Shown: positions 9,589 to 17,789 of the stretch, piece by piece | Layout of the letters: every line of letters starts with the position of its first letter | Numbering within the stretch: the first letter of the stretch is position 1 | From: Aeromonas dhakensis | GTDB taxonomy: Bacteria > Pseudomonadota > Gammaproteobacteria > Enterobacterales > Aeromonadaceae | Length of the DNA: 64,000 nt | Reading direction: 5' to 3' | Assembly: GCF_000820305.1 (NCBI RefSeq) | Contig: NZ_CDBH01000045.1 | Location: 124,001-188,000, forward strand | The notes under the pieces: generated by a model | What the model saw: only the letters and a program-made list of their open reading frames with translations | The model's database searches: none | What the model was told of the DNA's origin: nothing | Program-made: the position numbers and the translations under genes

Positions 9589-10710
9589 TTGCGCAGTCAA
9601 GGATCTGAGCATCTGTTTTTTCGCCATTTCACCGAGCAGGGACGTCTCGACGGTCTCTGCATCCTGCTGGTTACCCATCTGCTTCCCGATCGCCCCCAGT
9701 TTATCCAGGCCCTCGATCAGATCGGGCGGATCGGCGCCATCCTGCCCAAACCCAAGTCAGTTCACGGACCGACCCTGACCTGGGCCCAACAGCACTATCC
9801 GGTGCTGCCCCTCAACCGCCAGTGGACCAATACCCCGCAGGGGGTGATCGAGCACATAGCCCCGCTGGTGGCGCCCCATGAACGGCTGATCATTCTCGAT
9901 ATCGGCGGTTATTTCGCCAGAACCCAGGCCACCCTCAGCGAGTATTTCGGCCCGCGTTTCCTCGGGGTGGTGGAGATGACCGAGAACGGCCATCAGCGCT
10001 ATGAGCAGGAGGTGCTGTCCACTCCGGTCATCTCGGTGGCGCGCAGCCCTCTCAAGCAGGCCGAGGATATCCAGATCGGCCTGAGCGTGGTCTACTCCGC
10101 CGAATCCCTGGCCCGCACCCTCAACCGCACCTTCAATGTCTGCCAGGCCGCCCTGTTCGGCTACGGCAAGGTGGGGCGCAGCATCGCCCGCGAGCTCAGG
10201 TGCCGCAACCTGCATCTGGAGCTGGTGGAGACCGACGTGCTGCGCCAGGTGGAGGCGCTCTCCCACGGCTTCAAGCTGGTGGGCAAGGCCGAGGCCCTCA
10301 GCCGGGCCGAGCTGGTGATCTGCTCCACCGGCAACGGCGCGCTGGACTTGGCGGATCTGCAGCGGTTGCGCCCCGGCACCATGGTTGCCTCGGTCACCTC
10401 GGCGGACGACGAGTTTGCGTTCTGTCTCTCCCAACTGCCCTGGCCGAGCGAAGAGGTGTGCCCCCACGTACTGGCGCTGACCCGTCCCGACGGCAGCACC
10501 ATCTTTCTGCTCAACCGGGGCGAGGCGGTCAACTTCGTCCACGGCGCCGTCATCGGCGAATATGTCTACCTGGTACTGGCGGAGATCATCGAAGGGGTGC
10601 GCCAGCTGGCATTGCAGCCGCTGGCCCCCGGTCTGTTCGACCTGCCGCAGTCGACCATGTGCACCATTGCCCGCCACTGGCTGGCCGACTTCCACGGGGT
10701 TGCCCAGTGA
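9589..10710 (+). CDS. S-adenosylhomocysteine hydrolase-like NAD-binding protein (TTG start)
   Basis: A 373-residue protein with the fold features of adenosylhomocysteinase: an NAD-binding Rossmann motif GYGKVGRSIARELR at about residues 191-204, a preceding LGVVEMTENGHQRYE stretch that parallels the GVVEETTTG region of SAH hydrolases, LVICSTGNG, and a C-terminal LNRGEAVNFVHGAVIGEYV region. It is shorter than canonical AhcY (about 430-470) and several substrate-site signatures are not recognisable, so true SAH hydrolase activity is uncertain. The start is TTG with a strong AGGAGG six bases upstream. A SelW-like gene follows 37 bp downstream, probably in the same operon. Confidence 0.8.
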   Translation: MRSQGSEHLFFRHFTEQGRLDGLCILLVTHLLPDRPQFIQALDQIGRIGAILPKPKSVHGPTLTWAQQHYPVLPLNRQWTNTPQGVIEHIAPLVAPHERLIILDIGGYFARTQATLSEYFGPRFLGVVEMTENGHQRYEQEVLSTPVISVARSPLKQAEDIQIGLSVVYSAESLARTLNRTFNVCQAALFGYGKVGRSIARELRCRNLHLELVETDVLRQVEALSHGFKLVGKAEALSRAELVICSTGNGALDLADLQRLRPGTMVASVTSADDEFAFCLSQLPWPSEEVCPHVLALTRPDGSTIFLLNRGEAVNFVHGAVIGEYVYLVLAEIIEGVRQLALQPLAPGLFDLPQSTMCTIARHWLADFHGVAQ

Positions 10711-10747
10711 GTGCCTTTTTCTTAGCCGCCATTGATGGAGTGACCAC

Positions 10748-11059
10748 ATGAGCGACACGACGCTGCCCACCCCCAAACCTCGCATCGAGATCCGCTACTG
10801 CACTCTCTGCCGCTGGATGCTGCGCGCCGCCTGGCTGGCCCAGGAGCTGCTCTCCACCTTCGACAGCGATCTGGGTGAGGTGGCACTGGTGCCGGCCAGC
10901 AAGGGGGAATTTCGCATCCTGGTGGACGGGGTGCTGGTGTGGGATCGGGTGGCGGACGAGGGCTTCCCCGAGGCCAAGGAGATCAAGCAGCGGGTGCGTG
11001 ATGTCATTGCCCCCGAGCGTGACCTAGGTCATGCCGATCGCAAGCCGGCCGCCGAGTAG
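10748..11059 (+). CDS. SelT/SelW/SelH-family (Rdx) thioredoxin-like protein
   Basis: A 103-residue protein whose opening IEIRYCTLCRWMLRAAWLAQELL carries the CxxC redox motif (CTLC, about residues 18-21) of the Rdx family, followed by GEFRILVDGVLVWDR and a FPEAKEIKQRVRD helix. Family members have a thioredoxin-like fold; selenocysteine occupies one position in the selenoproteins, while here both positions are cysteine. GGAG sits seven bases before the ATG. It follows the SAH-hydrolase-like gene and ends at a strong bidirectional terminator. A redox role is likely but the partner is unknown. Confidence 0.88.
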   Translation: MSDTTLPTPKPRIEIRYCTLCRWMLRAAWLAQELLSTFDSDLGEVALVPASKGEFRILVDGVLVWDRVADEGFPEAKEIKQRVRDVIAPERDLGHADRKPAAE

Positions 11060-11078
11060 GCCACATCATCAATGACAA

Positions 11079-11106
11079 AGAGAGGGAGGCACAGGCCTCC
11101 CTCTCT
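11079..11106. terminator. Bidirectional terminator between convergent genes
   Basis: A 12-bp perfect stem (AGAGAGGGAGGC / GCCTCCCTCTCT) with an ACAG loop, placed in the 62 bp between the SelW-like gene (+) and the acyltransferase gene (-). Confidence 0.8.
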
Positions 11107-11121
11107 CGTTGTTGCGTCCGC

Positions 11122-12846
11122 TCAACGGTCGGCAGCTGTGCCCGGCTTATCTTCGGCGGGGAGGCCGATATAGCGGGCCCGCTTGTGGGGCTTGAGGCGG
11201 CTCACATCCACCCACACCAGGCCGTCGATGCAGTGGTTGAAGTCGGGGTCGATGCCAAAATCCATGAACTGCACGCCGCCCGGCTCGCACAGCTCGGAGT
11301 ACTGCTTGTAGAGGGTGGGAATGGCGCAGCCCAGGTTGTCGAGGCGAGCCTTGAGCTCCTTGAGATCGGCGCCGTAATCCAGCCCTGCAAACAGCGGCGG
11401 CGTGGCGGGGTAGGGGCGGCGCGAGGGGGCGAGCGCGAGCTCGGGGGCAAAGTGCTGGCGATAGAAGCTCACCAGCAGATCCTTGGCCGCCGCCGGCAGG
11501 CTGCCGGAGAGCGACACCGGGCCGAACAGGTAGCGGTAGTCGGGATAGCGGGCCAGATAGGCGCCGATGCCAAACCAGAGGTAATCGAGCCCCCGTTTGC
11601 CCCAGTAGGCGGGCTGGATGAAGCTGCGACCAAGCTCGATGGCAAGCTCCAGCCTGGGCAGCAATTTCTCTTCAAAGCCAAACAGGGTGTGGCTGTAGAG
11701 GCCGTCGAGCCCCTTGCTGGCCAGCAACTCGGCCACCGGCGCGAAACGGTAGGCGCCGATGATCTCGAGCCGGGCCGGATCCCAGAGAATGAGGTGGTGA
11801 TAGTCATCGTCGAAGGTGTCGAGATCCCGCCGTCTGCCGGAGCCTTCCCCCACCGCCCGAAAGGCAATTTCCCGCAGGCGCCCCAGCTCGCGCAGGATCA
11901 CCGAGTGACTCAGCTCGTGGCGTCGGTAGAGATAGATACCTTGGCCGTCCGGGGTGTGGCCGAGGGCCTCGCAGGATTCGATGGCCTGCTTGAGCTGACG
12001 GCGCTCCTCCGGCAAGGCGATGGGGGCTTCGGTGGCCAGCAAGCCCCGCTTGCCACGCCCGATCCGGTAGAGGTGGCTGCGCACCAGCCGGGCCGCGCTC
12101 TTGGCGGGCAGCTCCTGCACCCCGCTGGCCGGGATGCGGGCACCTATGGTGATGGCGATGCGTTTCCCCTGCTGGCGAAACAGCTGCTTGACCAGCAACA
12201 GCCCGGCCCAGTCGTTGTTGAGCCAGGCGGCGAGATAGAAGGAGAGACCGTTGCGCCCGTCCAGATGGATCGGCACCAGCGGGGTGCGGGTGCGTTGGGC
12301 CAGCTTGATGAAGCCTGATTGCCAGGGGCCGTCCTTGACCCCCTTGGGGCCGAGGCGCGACACCTCGCCGGCGGGAAAGATCACCAAGGCCCCTTCTCCC
12401 GCCAGGTGTTCCCCCATCGCCAGGATGGCGCGCCTGTCGGTCTTGCCCCCCAGGTTGTCCACCGGCAGCAGCAGGGGTCGCAGTGGCGTCAGCTGGGCCA
12501 GCAACTGGTTGGCCACTATCTTGACGTCCGGCCGGATGTGGCCGAGCAGGCGCAGCAGGGCCAGCCCGTCGAGGGAGCCGATGGGGTGGTTAGCGACTAT
12601 GATGACCCGGCCGCTGGCCGGAATGTGCTCGAGCTGGGCCTCGCTCACCCGGTAGTCGAAGTCGAGCTCGGTCAGTGCCTGCTCGACGAAGTCGAGTCCG
12701 CGCAGATGGGGGTGGCATGCGGCGAAGCGTTGAAACGCCTGCTCGTGCAGCAGCCAGCGCAGCCCTTGTCGAAGCAGGGGGCGCAGCAGGTCGTTGGCCG
12801 ACAGGCGGGGCAGGTGTTGTTGTAGCAGGGCATCGACACTGAACAT
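11122..12846 (-). CDS. Fused acyltransferase, OlsF-like (PlsC-type domain plus N-acyltransferase domain)
   Basis: A 574-residue two-domain protein. The N-terminal half (about residues 70-260) is PlsC-like: ANHPIGSLDG is the HxxxxD-type catalytic motif (here NHPIGSLD) and FPAGEVSRLG is the acceptor-binding motif. The C-terminal half (about 300-520) matches the N-acyl amino acid/ornithine acyltransferase domain (DTFDDDYHHLILWD, IGAYRF, LFGPVSLSG). This is the architecture of OlsF, which makes ornithine lipid in one polypeptide; plain hemolysin-like acyltransferases are an alternative. The ATG at 12846 is preferred over an upstream TTG at 12930 because GGAG lies eight bases before it and conservation begins there. 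It is a single-gene unit. Confidence 0.85.
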   Translation of the reverse strand: MFSVDALLQQHLPRLSANDLLRPLLRQGLRWLLHEQAFQRFAACHPHLRGLDFVEQALTELDFDYRVSEAQLEHIPASGRVIIVANHPIGSLDGLALLRLLGHIRPDVKIVANQLLAQLTPLRPLLLPVDNLGGKTDRRAILAMGEHLAGEGALVIFPAGEVSRLGPKGVKDGPWQSGFIKLAQRTRTPLVPIHLDGRNGLSFYLAAWLNNDWAGLLLVKQLFRQQGKRIAITIGARIPASGVQELPAKSAARLVRSHLYRIGRGKRGLLATEAPIALPEERRQLKQAIESCEALGHTPDGQGIYLYRRHELSHSVILRELGRLREIAFRAVGEGSGRRRDLDTFDDDYHHLILWDPARLEIIGAYRFAPVAELLASKGLDGLYSHTLFGFEEKLLPRLELAIELGRSFIQPAYWGKRGLDYLWFGIGAYLARYPDYRYLFGPVSLSGSLPAAAKDLLVSFYRQHFAPELALAPSRRPYPATPPLFAGLDYGADLKELKARLDNLGCAIPTLYKQYSELCEPGGVQFMDFGIDPDFNHCIDGLVWVDVSRLKPHKRARYIGLPAEDKPGTAADR

Positions 12847-12928
12847 GGGCTGGGCTCCGATGAGTCGTTGCCCTAGCGTGACGTCCTTTTGTTCCCGCCC
12901 CATGGCAGCGGGATGACAGTTTGATGGC

Positions 12929-12962
12929 AAAGAGGGGAGCCGGTTAACCGGCTCCCCTCTTT
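12929..12962 (-). terminator. pepT terminator (34-bp perfect palindrome)
   Basis: AAAGAGGGGAGCCGGTT and its exact reverse complement lie back to back without a loop. The palindrome is 36 bp beyond the pepT stop and upstream of the acyltransferase start. The sequence ends in TTT on either strand. Confidence 0.75.
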
Positions 12963-12998
12963 GGTCATGCTTTGGTCATGGCGGTGACGATGGCCGGT

Positions 12999-14222
12999 TT
13001 AGTCGCGCCAGGCCGAAGTCAGGCGCACCAGCTCCACCAGGGTGGCGACCGCTTTTTCCATGGATTGCAGCGGGATGAACTCGTGCTTACCGTGGAAGTT
13101 GTGGCCACCGGTAAAGATGTTGGGACAAGGCAGACCCATGAAGGAGAGCCGCGCGCCGTCGGTGCCGCCGCGAATGGGTTTTATCTTTGGCGCCACGTCG
13201 GCGGCCAGCATGGCGGCCTTGGCCAGCTCGACTATGTGCATGTGCGGCTCGATCTGGCTGCGCATGTTGCGATAGCTGTCGGTCAGGGTGAGCTCGATGC
13301 GCGCTTTTGGCGCCTCCAACTGCAAGGAGGCGACCCGCTCCTTGAGCTGGGCCTTGCGGGCGGCGAAGCCCTCGTCGTCGAAGTCGCGAATGATGTAGTG
13401 CAGGCAGGTCTCCTCCACTGTGCCGTTCATCTGGGCCAGGTGGAAGAAGCCCTGATAGCCGTCGGTCGTCTCCGGGGTCTGCTCGGTGGGCATGGCGGCG
13501 TGGAAGCGGGCGGCCAGGGTCTGGCTGTTGATCATGCTGCCCTTGGCGGTGCCAGGGTGCACGTTGTTGCCGATAAAGCGTACCGTGGCGCTGGCGGCGT
13601 TGAAGTTCTCGTATTCGAGCTCACCGAGCTCGCCGCCGTCCACCGTGTAGGCCCAGCGGGCCGGGAAGCGGTCCAGCGGGAAGCGGTCGGCGCCGCGGCC
13701 TATCTCCTCGTCCGGGGTAAAGCCGACCCAGACATCACCGCGGGGGATCTCGGGGTGGGCCAGCAGGTGGTCGATGGCGGTGAGGATCTCGGCGATGCCC
13801 GCCTTGTCGTCGGCCCCCAGCAGGGTAGTGCCGTCGGTGGTGATGAGATCCTGGCCCAGGTAGTTTTTCAGGAAACGGTAGTCGCGAATGGCCAGCACCT
13901 CGTCACCCTTGCCCAGGCAGATGTCACCCCCCTGATAGTTCTCGATGATCTGGGGCACCACCTGCTCGGCCTCGTAGTCAGCGGTATCCATGTGGGCGAT
14001 GAGGCCGATGGCTGGCGCGTCCGGCTGGTTGCCCGGCAGGCAGGCGGTGAGGTAGCCGTGCTCGTCCAGGGTGACCCGGCTCAGCCCCATCTGCGTCATT
14101 TCGTCACAGAGGGCGCGGGCGAAGACCAGCTGTCCCTCGCTGCTGGGACAGACGGGATTGGTCGCATCGGAGCGGGTATGAAAAGTCACGTAACGCAGAA
14201 AACGCTCAAGCAAGGTATCCAT
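12999..14222 (-). CDS. pepT: Peptidase T (tripeptide aminopeptidase)
   Basis: PepT is a cytoplasmic di-zinc M20 peptidase that removes the N-terminal residue of tripeptides. The product is 407 residues against 408 in E. coli. Metal-site motifs are visible: IGLIAHMDTADYEAE near residue 73, TLLGADDKAGIAEIL near 135 and FTPDEEIGRGADRF near 170, with GGTDGARLSFMG and FTGGHNFHGKHEF toward the end. The ATG at 14222 has GAGG seven bases upstream and is chosen over the TTG at 14228. In E. coli pepT is FNR-activated; no consensus FNR box was found upstream here. It is transcribed away from speA. Confidence 0.97.
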   Translation of the reverse strand: MDTLLERFLRYVTFHTRSDATNPVCPSSEGQLVFARALCDEMTQMGLSRVTLDEHGYLTACLPGNQPDAPAIGLIAHMDTADYEAEQVVPQIIENYQGGDICLGKGDEVLAIRDYRFLKNYLGQDLITTDGTTLLGADDKAGIAEILTAIDHLLAHPEIPRGDVWVGFTPDEEIGRGADRFPLDRFPARWAYTVDGGELGELEYENFNAASATVRFIGNNVHPGTAKGSMINSQTLAARFHAAMPTEQTPETTDGYQGFFHLAQMNGTVEETCLHYIIRDFDDEGFAARKAQLKERVASLQLEAPKARIELTLTDSYRNMRSQIEPHMHIVELAKAAMLAADVAPKIKPIRGGTDGARLSFMGLPCPNIFTGGHNFHGKHEFIPLQSMEKAVATLVELVRLTSAWRD

Positions 14223-14593
14223 TGGCAAGCCTCAAACCTGTGGTGGAGGGTCATTGTGGCCAATCTGGCGGCGGGGCTTTTTGCGTCAGCTCAGTTTTTG
14301 CCACATTTTTTGGCGAAGATCGGGTTGGAAAGGTGTAAGGTGGTTGAGGCTGTGGTTGTTGATATCAATGACAGCATAAAATGGTCCATCAACCGCATTT
14401 TTAAGCGGCTTGTGATGGGACTCATTTTTCCGTCAATGCCCTTGGTGGCGGGGGAGGGGCGAGGACGGGCCAGACGGGGTTATTTTCAGGGTGAAAAAGG
14501 GCGCGTGGCGAGACTTCTTCCCCCGCTTGCCAGGCCTGCTGGCAGCAAGATTTGATCGCCTTATGAAAAGCTGTTTTTGAACACTATTTTTTA
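14223..14593. other. Noncoding region upstream of pepT
   Basis: About 370 bp between the pepT start and the speA promoter. It is AT-richer near 14350-14410 and should hold the pepT promoter. A 10-bp palindrome TTGATATCAA lies at 14359-14368 but lacks the four-base spacer of an FNR site. No gene or named RNA was recognised; the long plus-strand frame that crosses it is an antisense shadow of pepT. Confidence 0.35.
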
Positions 14594-14623
14594 TTGTCAC
14601 CGCTGGCGGTAAGTGTGTACACT
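14594..14623 (+). promoter_or_regulatory. Probable sigma-70 promoter of the speA transcript
   Basis: TTGTCA at 14594 (5 of 6 matches) and TACACT at 14618 (4 of 6) are separated by 18 bases in an AT-rich stretch. Transcription would begin near 14630, about 660 nt before the speA start codon. Confidence 0.5.
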
Positions 14624-14629
14624 CCGCGC

Positions 14630-15290
14630 CGATCCAAGGGCAACCCTGAGCAGGCAGAGGCCGCCAGACTCCCGCAGGATCATACGCCTATAGGGCGAGG
14701 CACGCAGAAACGACAGACACTGCTAGGGTATGGTTTCTTTAATACCGGTTAGGCTCCGGTATCAGGGAGAACAACGGACTCTCATTTTCCGGCTGACCGA
14801 GTGAGCCATCGGCTCATCATCTTCCCTTGTCATGGGCGGTCACTGGCGGTGAGCTGGCTGTGGTTGTTGTCGTCTATCAACACGCTTGCGTGCTGACGCC
14901 TTCGCATCTCTTCCTTGAAACCCTCCCCTGCTGTCGTGACGGCTGCCGAATGATGAACGAACGACGTGGCTGATGTCGTTTGTCATCAAAGTACCGCGGT
15001 GCTGGTTGCAGCACCGCATACCGTTGAGCTTGATGTAAAGCCACCAGCCCCACATCAAGACTCGTTACTTCCCCAAGATCCACCAGGCAGCCTAGGCTTG
15101 CCGCGATGAACCAGGGAGGTGGCGACAGGTGAACGTTCAGGTCAACCCGCGGCGTCAGCGCCCGGTGCTGGACGTCTTGCCTTGCTCGCCCGCAGGCCGC
15201 TTCGGCGCGCCACACCTGCTCATCGATGGTCTGGATGTGATTGAGGGTAACGAAGGCGGCCACCGGCCGCTCATTTGCGAGGCATAGCCC
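14630..15290 (+). promoter_or_regulatory. Long structured 5' leader of speA
   Basis: If the promoter at 14594-14623 is right, speA mRNA carries a leader of about 660 nt. Visible structure includes TACCGG/CCGGTA at about 14741-14760, TGAGCC/GGCTCA at about 14802-14816, and a perfect 9-bp hairpin GCGGTGCTG-GTTG-CAGCACCGC at 14996-15017. A 52-codon upstream ORF fills the last 160 nt. None of these hairpins is followed by a T run, so they are not simple terminators. I do not recognise a named riboswitch. Such a leader could respond to arginine or polyamine levels. Confidence 0.45.
15129..15287 (+). CDS. Possible leader ORF of speA, 52 codons, GTG start
   Basis: The frame runs from GTG at 15129 to TAG at 15285-15287, three bases before the speA ATG and in the same reading frame. 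A GGGAGG motif ends nine bases before the GTG. The product begins MNVQVNPRRQRPVLDVLP, has several arginines early, and ends GGHRPLICEA. The ribosome-binding site of speA (GAGG at about 15279-15282) lies inside its last codons, so translating this ORF would directly affect speA initiation. An 8-codon frame (ATG at 15106) overlaps its start as GTGA. I see no homology to a known protein; it may be a regulatory leader peptide or chance. Confidence 0.4.
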   Translation: MNVQVNPRRQRPVLDVLPCSPAGRFGAPHLLIDGLDVIEGNEGGHRPLICEA

Positions 15291-17192
15291 ATGACTAACT
15301 GGTCCAGCAAGGACTCCTTGAAGGTCTACAACGTTCCCTACTGGGGTGCGGGTTTTTTCAACATCAATGACGCCGGTCATGTGACCGTCGCTCCCGACAA
15401 GTCACGCCCTGACGCACAGATCGTGCTCTCCGATGCCATCGAACAACTGCGTCAATCCGGGCTGACCACTCCGGTACTGCTGCGTTTCCCCGACATCCTC
15501 AAGAGCCGGGTCGATGCGCTGTTCAACGCCTTCGGTCAGGCCATCGAGAAGTCAGGCTATGAAGGGGACTACCTGTGCGTTTACCCGATCAAGGTAAACC
15601 AGCAGCGTCGCGTCATCGAGACCATCAGCCAGTCCTACAGCGACAAGCCCCGGCTTGGCCTGGAAGCTGGTTCCAAACCGGAACTGCTGGCCGTGCTGTC
15701 CCATCACCATGAGCAAGGCTCGGTGATCGTCTGCAACGGTTACAAAGACCGCGAATATATCCGCCACGCCCTCTTGGGCAACCTGATGGGCCACAAGGTC
15801 TACATCGTGGTGGAGAAGCCCTCCGAGCTGGAAATGGTGCTGGACGAGTCAGCTCGCCTCAACATCAAGCCCAACATCGGGGTGCGTGCCAAGCTTGCCT
15901 CCACCGGATCCGGCATGTGGGAATCGAGCGGCGGCTCCATGTCCAAATTCGGTCTGTCCGCCTCCCAGATCCTGGCGCTGATCGAGCGTCTGCGTGGCCT
16001 GGGCAAGCTGGACTGCCTGCAGCTGCTGCACTTCCATCTGGGTTCCCAGATCGCCAACATCCGCGACATCCAGGGCGGTATCCGCGAGTGCGGCCGTTTC
16101 TACGCCGAACTGCGTCGCCTCGGTGCCAACATCGAAGTGGTTGACGTGGGTGGCGGCCTGGGGGTGGACTACGAGGGGACCCGTTCCCAGAGCCACTGCT
16201 CCGCCAACTACAGCCTCTCCGAGTACGCCAACAACGTGGTGTGGGGCATCGGCGATGTCTGCCGCGAGTTCGACCTGCCGCACCCGACCATCATCAGCGA
16301 GTCCGGCCGTGCCCTGACCGCTCACCACGCCGTGCTGGTCACCAACATCATTGGTGCCGAAGGGGTGGAGATGAACGACATCAGCGCGCCGGACGAAGAT
16401 GCGCCCACCATTCTGCAGAACATGTGGAAAGGCTGGCTGGACCTGCGCGGCGAAGATCCCTCCCTGCTGGAGATCTTCCATGACTCGGTGGCTGACCTCG
16501 GTGACGTCAATACCCAGTACACCATGGGTCTGCTCAACCTCGAGCAACGCGCCTGGGCCGAGATGCTGCACCAGAACACCTGTCTGGCGCTCAAAGAGAT
16601 GCTCAACCCGGTCAACCGCAACCACCGCGCGCTGGCTGACGAGCTCTCCGAGAAACTGGCTGACAAGTGCTTTGCCAACTTCTCCCTGTTCCAGTCCCTG
16701 CCGGATGCCTGGGGTATCGGTCAGGTGTTCCCGGTGATGCCGCTTTCCGGCCTCGAGCGCCCGCTCACCCGCCGCGGTATCCTGATGGACATCACCTGTG
16801 ACTCCGACGGTCAGGTCGAGCACTACGTCGACGGTCTGGGTGTGGAAAGCACCCTGCCGATGCCGGTGTATGGCGAGAACGAAGAGTGCCACGTCGGCTT
16901 CTTCCTGGTGGGTGCCTATCAGGAGATCCTCGGCGATCTGCACAACCTGTTCGGTGACACCCACTGCGCGGAAGTGTGGCTGGACGAGGAAGGCAAGATG
17001 GACATTCGCAACGTGGTGCGCGGCGACACCGTCGACCAGCTGCTGCGTTACGTCAACATCGACCCGTCCGTCATTCGCGAGAACTATCAGCGGATCGTCT
17101 CCCACCCGGCGCTGGACGACGCGGCTCGCAAGGCCCTGCTCGAAGAGCTGGAGCTGGGTCTGCAAGGCTACGCCTACCTGGAAGACGAATAA
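15291..17192 (+). CDS. speA: Biosynthetic arginine decarboxylase
   Basis: SpeA decarboxylates arginine to agmatine, the first step of the agmatine route to putrescine. The 633-residue product fits the fold-type III PLP family. The PLP lysine is Lys101 in YLCVYPIKVNQQRR; further signatures are LGLEAGSKPELLA, LQLLHFHLGSQI, VDVGGGLGVDYEG, SESGRALTAHHAVL and, for the C-terminal barrel, the FPVMPL region. The start has GAGG eight bases upstream, lying inside the leader ORF. The gene stands alone, with a long leader and a good terminator; speB is not adjacent. Confidence 0.97.
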   Translation: MTNWSSKDSLKVYNVPYWGAGFFNINDAGHVTVAPDKSRPDAQIVLSDAIEQLRQSGLTTPVLLRFPDILKSRVDALFNAFGQAIEKSGYEGDYLCVYPIKVNQQRRVIETISQSYSDKPRLGLEAGSKPELLAVLSHHHEQGSVIVCNGYKDREYIRHALLGNLMGHKVYIVVEKPSELEMVLDESARLNIKPNIGVRAKLASTGSGMWESSGGSMSKFGLSASQILALIERLRGLGKLDCLQLLHFHLGSQIANIRDIQGGIRECGRFYAELRRLGANIEVVDVGGGLGVDYEGTRSQSHCSANYSLSEYANNVVWGIGDVCREFDLPHPTIISESGRALTAHHAVLVTNIIGAEGVEMNDISAPDEDAPTILQNMWKGWLDLRGEDPSLLEIFHDSVADLGDVNTQYTMGLLNLEQRAWAEMLHQNTCLALKEMLNPVNRNHRALADELSEKLADKCFANFSLFQSLPDAWGIGQVFPVMPLSGLERPLTRRGILMDITCDSDGQVEHYVDGLGVESTLPMPVYGENEECHVGFFLVGAYQEILGDLHNLFGDTHCAEVWLDEEGKMDIRNVVRGDTVDQLLRYVNIDPSVIRENYQRIVSHPALDDAARKALLEELELGLQGYAYLEDE

Positions 17193-17230
17193 GCGCCCGC
17201 GCTGGTTCGTTGCCCCGATGGCAGCAAAGA

Positions 17231-17257
17231 AAAGGGAGGCAGATGCCTCCCTTTTTT
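17231..17257 (+). terminator. speA terminator
   Basis: A 10-bp stem AAAGGGAGGC / GCCTCCCTTT with an AGAT loop followed by TTT, 38 bp after the stop. Confidence 0.85.
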
Positions 17258-17270
17258 CATGTCTGGGCAC

Positions 17271-17789
17271 TCATGAGCCCAGGGCCAGGTGCAAGTCGTG
17301 CTGCAACTGCCGGCCCTCCTCGCCCGGCATGGCAACCACTCCCAGCTGCAGCGCCTCCTCTATGGTGAGGGTGCCGGCCAGCAGGGCGTCGAGGGCCGCC
17401 TCGCTTAGCAGCATCATCCGATCCTTGGGGTGCGGGCCGGCAGTATGGAGCTGGAGCAGCAGTGACTCCTTGCCACGCAGCCTCGACCAGAGCCCGGAAT
17501 CGACCAGCAGGATGGAGACGCCGCCCCTGACTCCGGCCTGCTGGAAGCGGCTCTTCAGGGTCTGCAGCCAGGCCTGGCTGCGGGCAAACCCCGCCTCGCC
17601 GGTGAGGCTAGGCAGACGGGCCACCCTCTCATCATTGACCGCTGCCGCGGTCGCCATGGCAACGTCGAGTGCGCCGGGCCAGCTCTGTTCAAACGGATTG
17701 GGGTAGAGTGCGTCATAACCGCAGGTCTGCCCCATCCCGGGGATGAGGCAGAGCAGGGTCATGCACACGCGCAGGGTGCGTCGCATCAT
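17271..17789 (-). CDS. Small secreted protein of unknown function, coupled to the alkyl-sulfatase gene
   Basis: A 172-residue protein with a signal peptide (MMRRTLRVCMTLLCLIPGMGQTC, about residues 1-23). No domain was recognised. The mature part is helical and includes EALQLGVVAMPGEEGRQLQHDL near the end. Its ATG overlaps the stop of the upstream sulfatase gene by four bases (ATGA), so the two form a translationally coupled pair. An accessory or chaperone role for the sulfatase is an inference from position only. Confidence 0.75.
   Translation of the reverse strand: MMRRTLRVCMTLLCLIPGMGQTCGYDALYPNPFEQSWPGALDVAMATAAAVNDERVARLPSLTGEAGFARSQAWLQTLKSRFQQAGVRGGVSILLVDSGLWSRLRGKESLLLQLHTAGPHPKDRMMLLSEAALDALLAGTLTIEEALQLGVVAMPGEEGRQLQHDLHLALGS

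Noticed and set aside
14359..14368. TTGATATCAA upstream of pepT as an FNR site
   Set aside because: The two half-sites are adjacent with no four-base spacer, so it does not fit TTGATNNNNATCAA, even though pepT is FNR-controlled in E. coli.
12972..14555. A 527-codon open frame on the plus strand across pepT
   Set aside because: It is antisense to the well-supported pepT gene, has no family resemblance and reads Gly/Val/Ala/His-rich sequence, as expected from high-GC shadow frames.
14630..15290. Named riboswitch (yybP-ykoY or other) in the speA leader
   Set aside because: No conserved core of a known riboswitch family could be matched by eye; the leader is reported only as unassigned structure.
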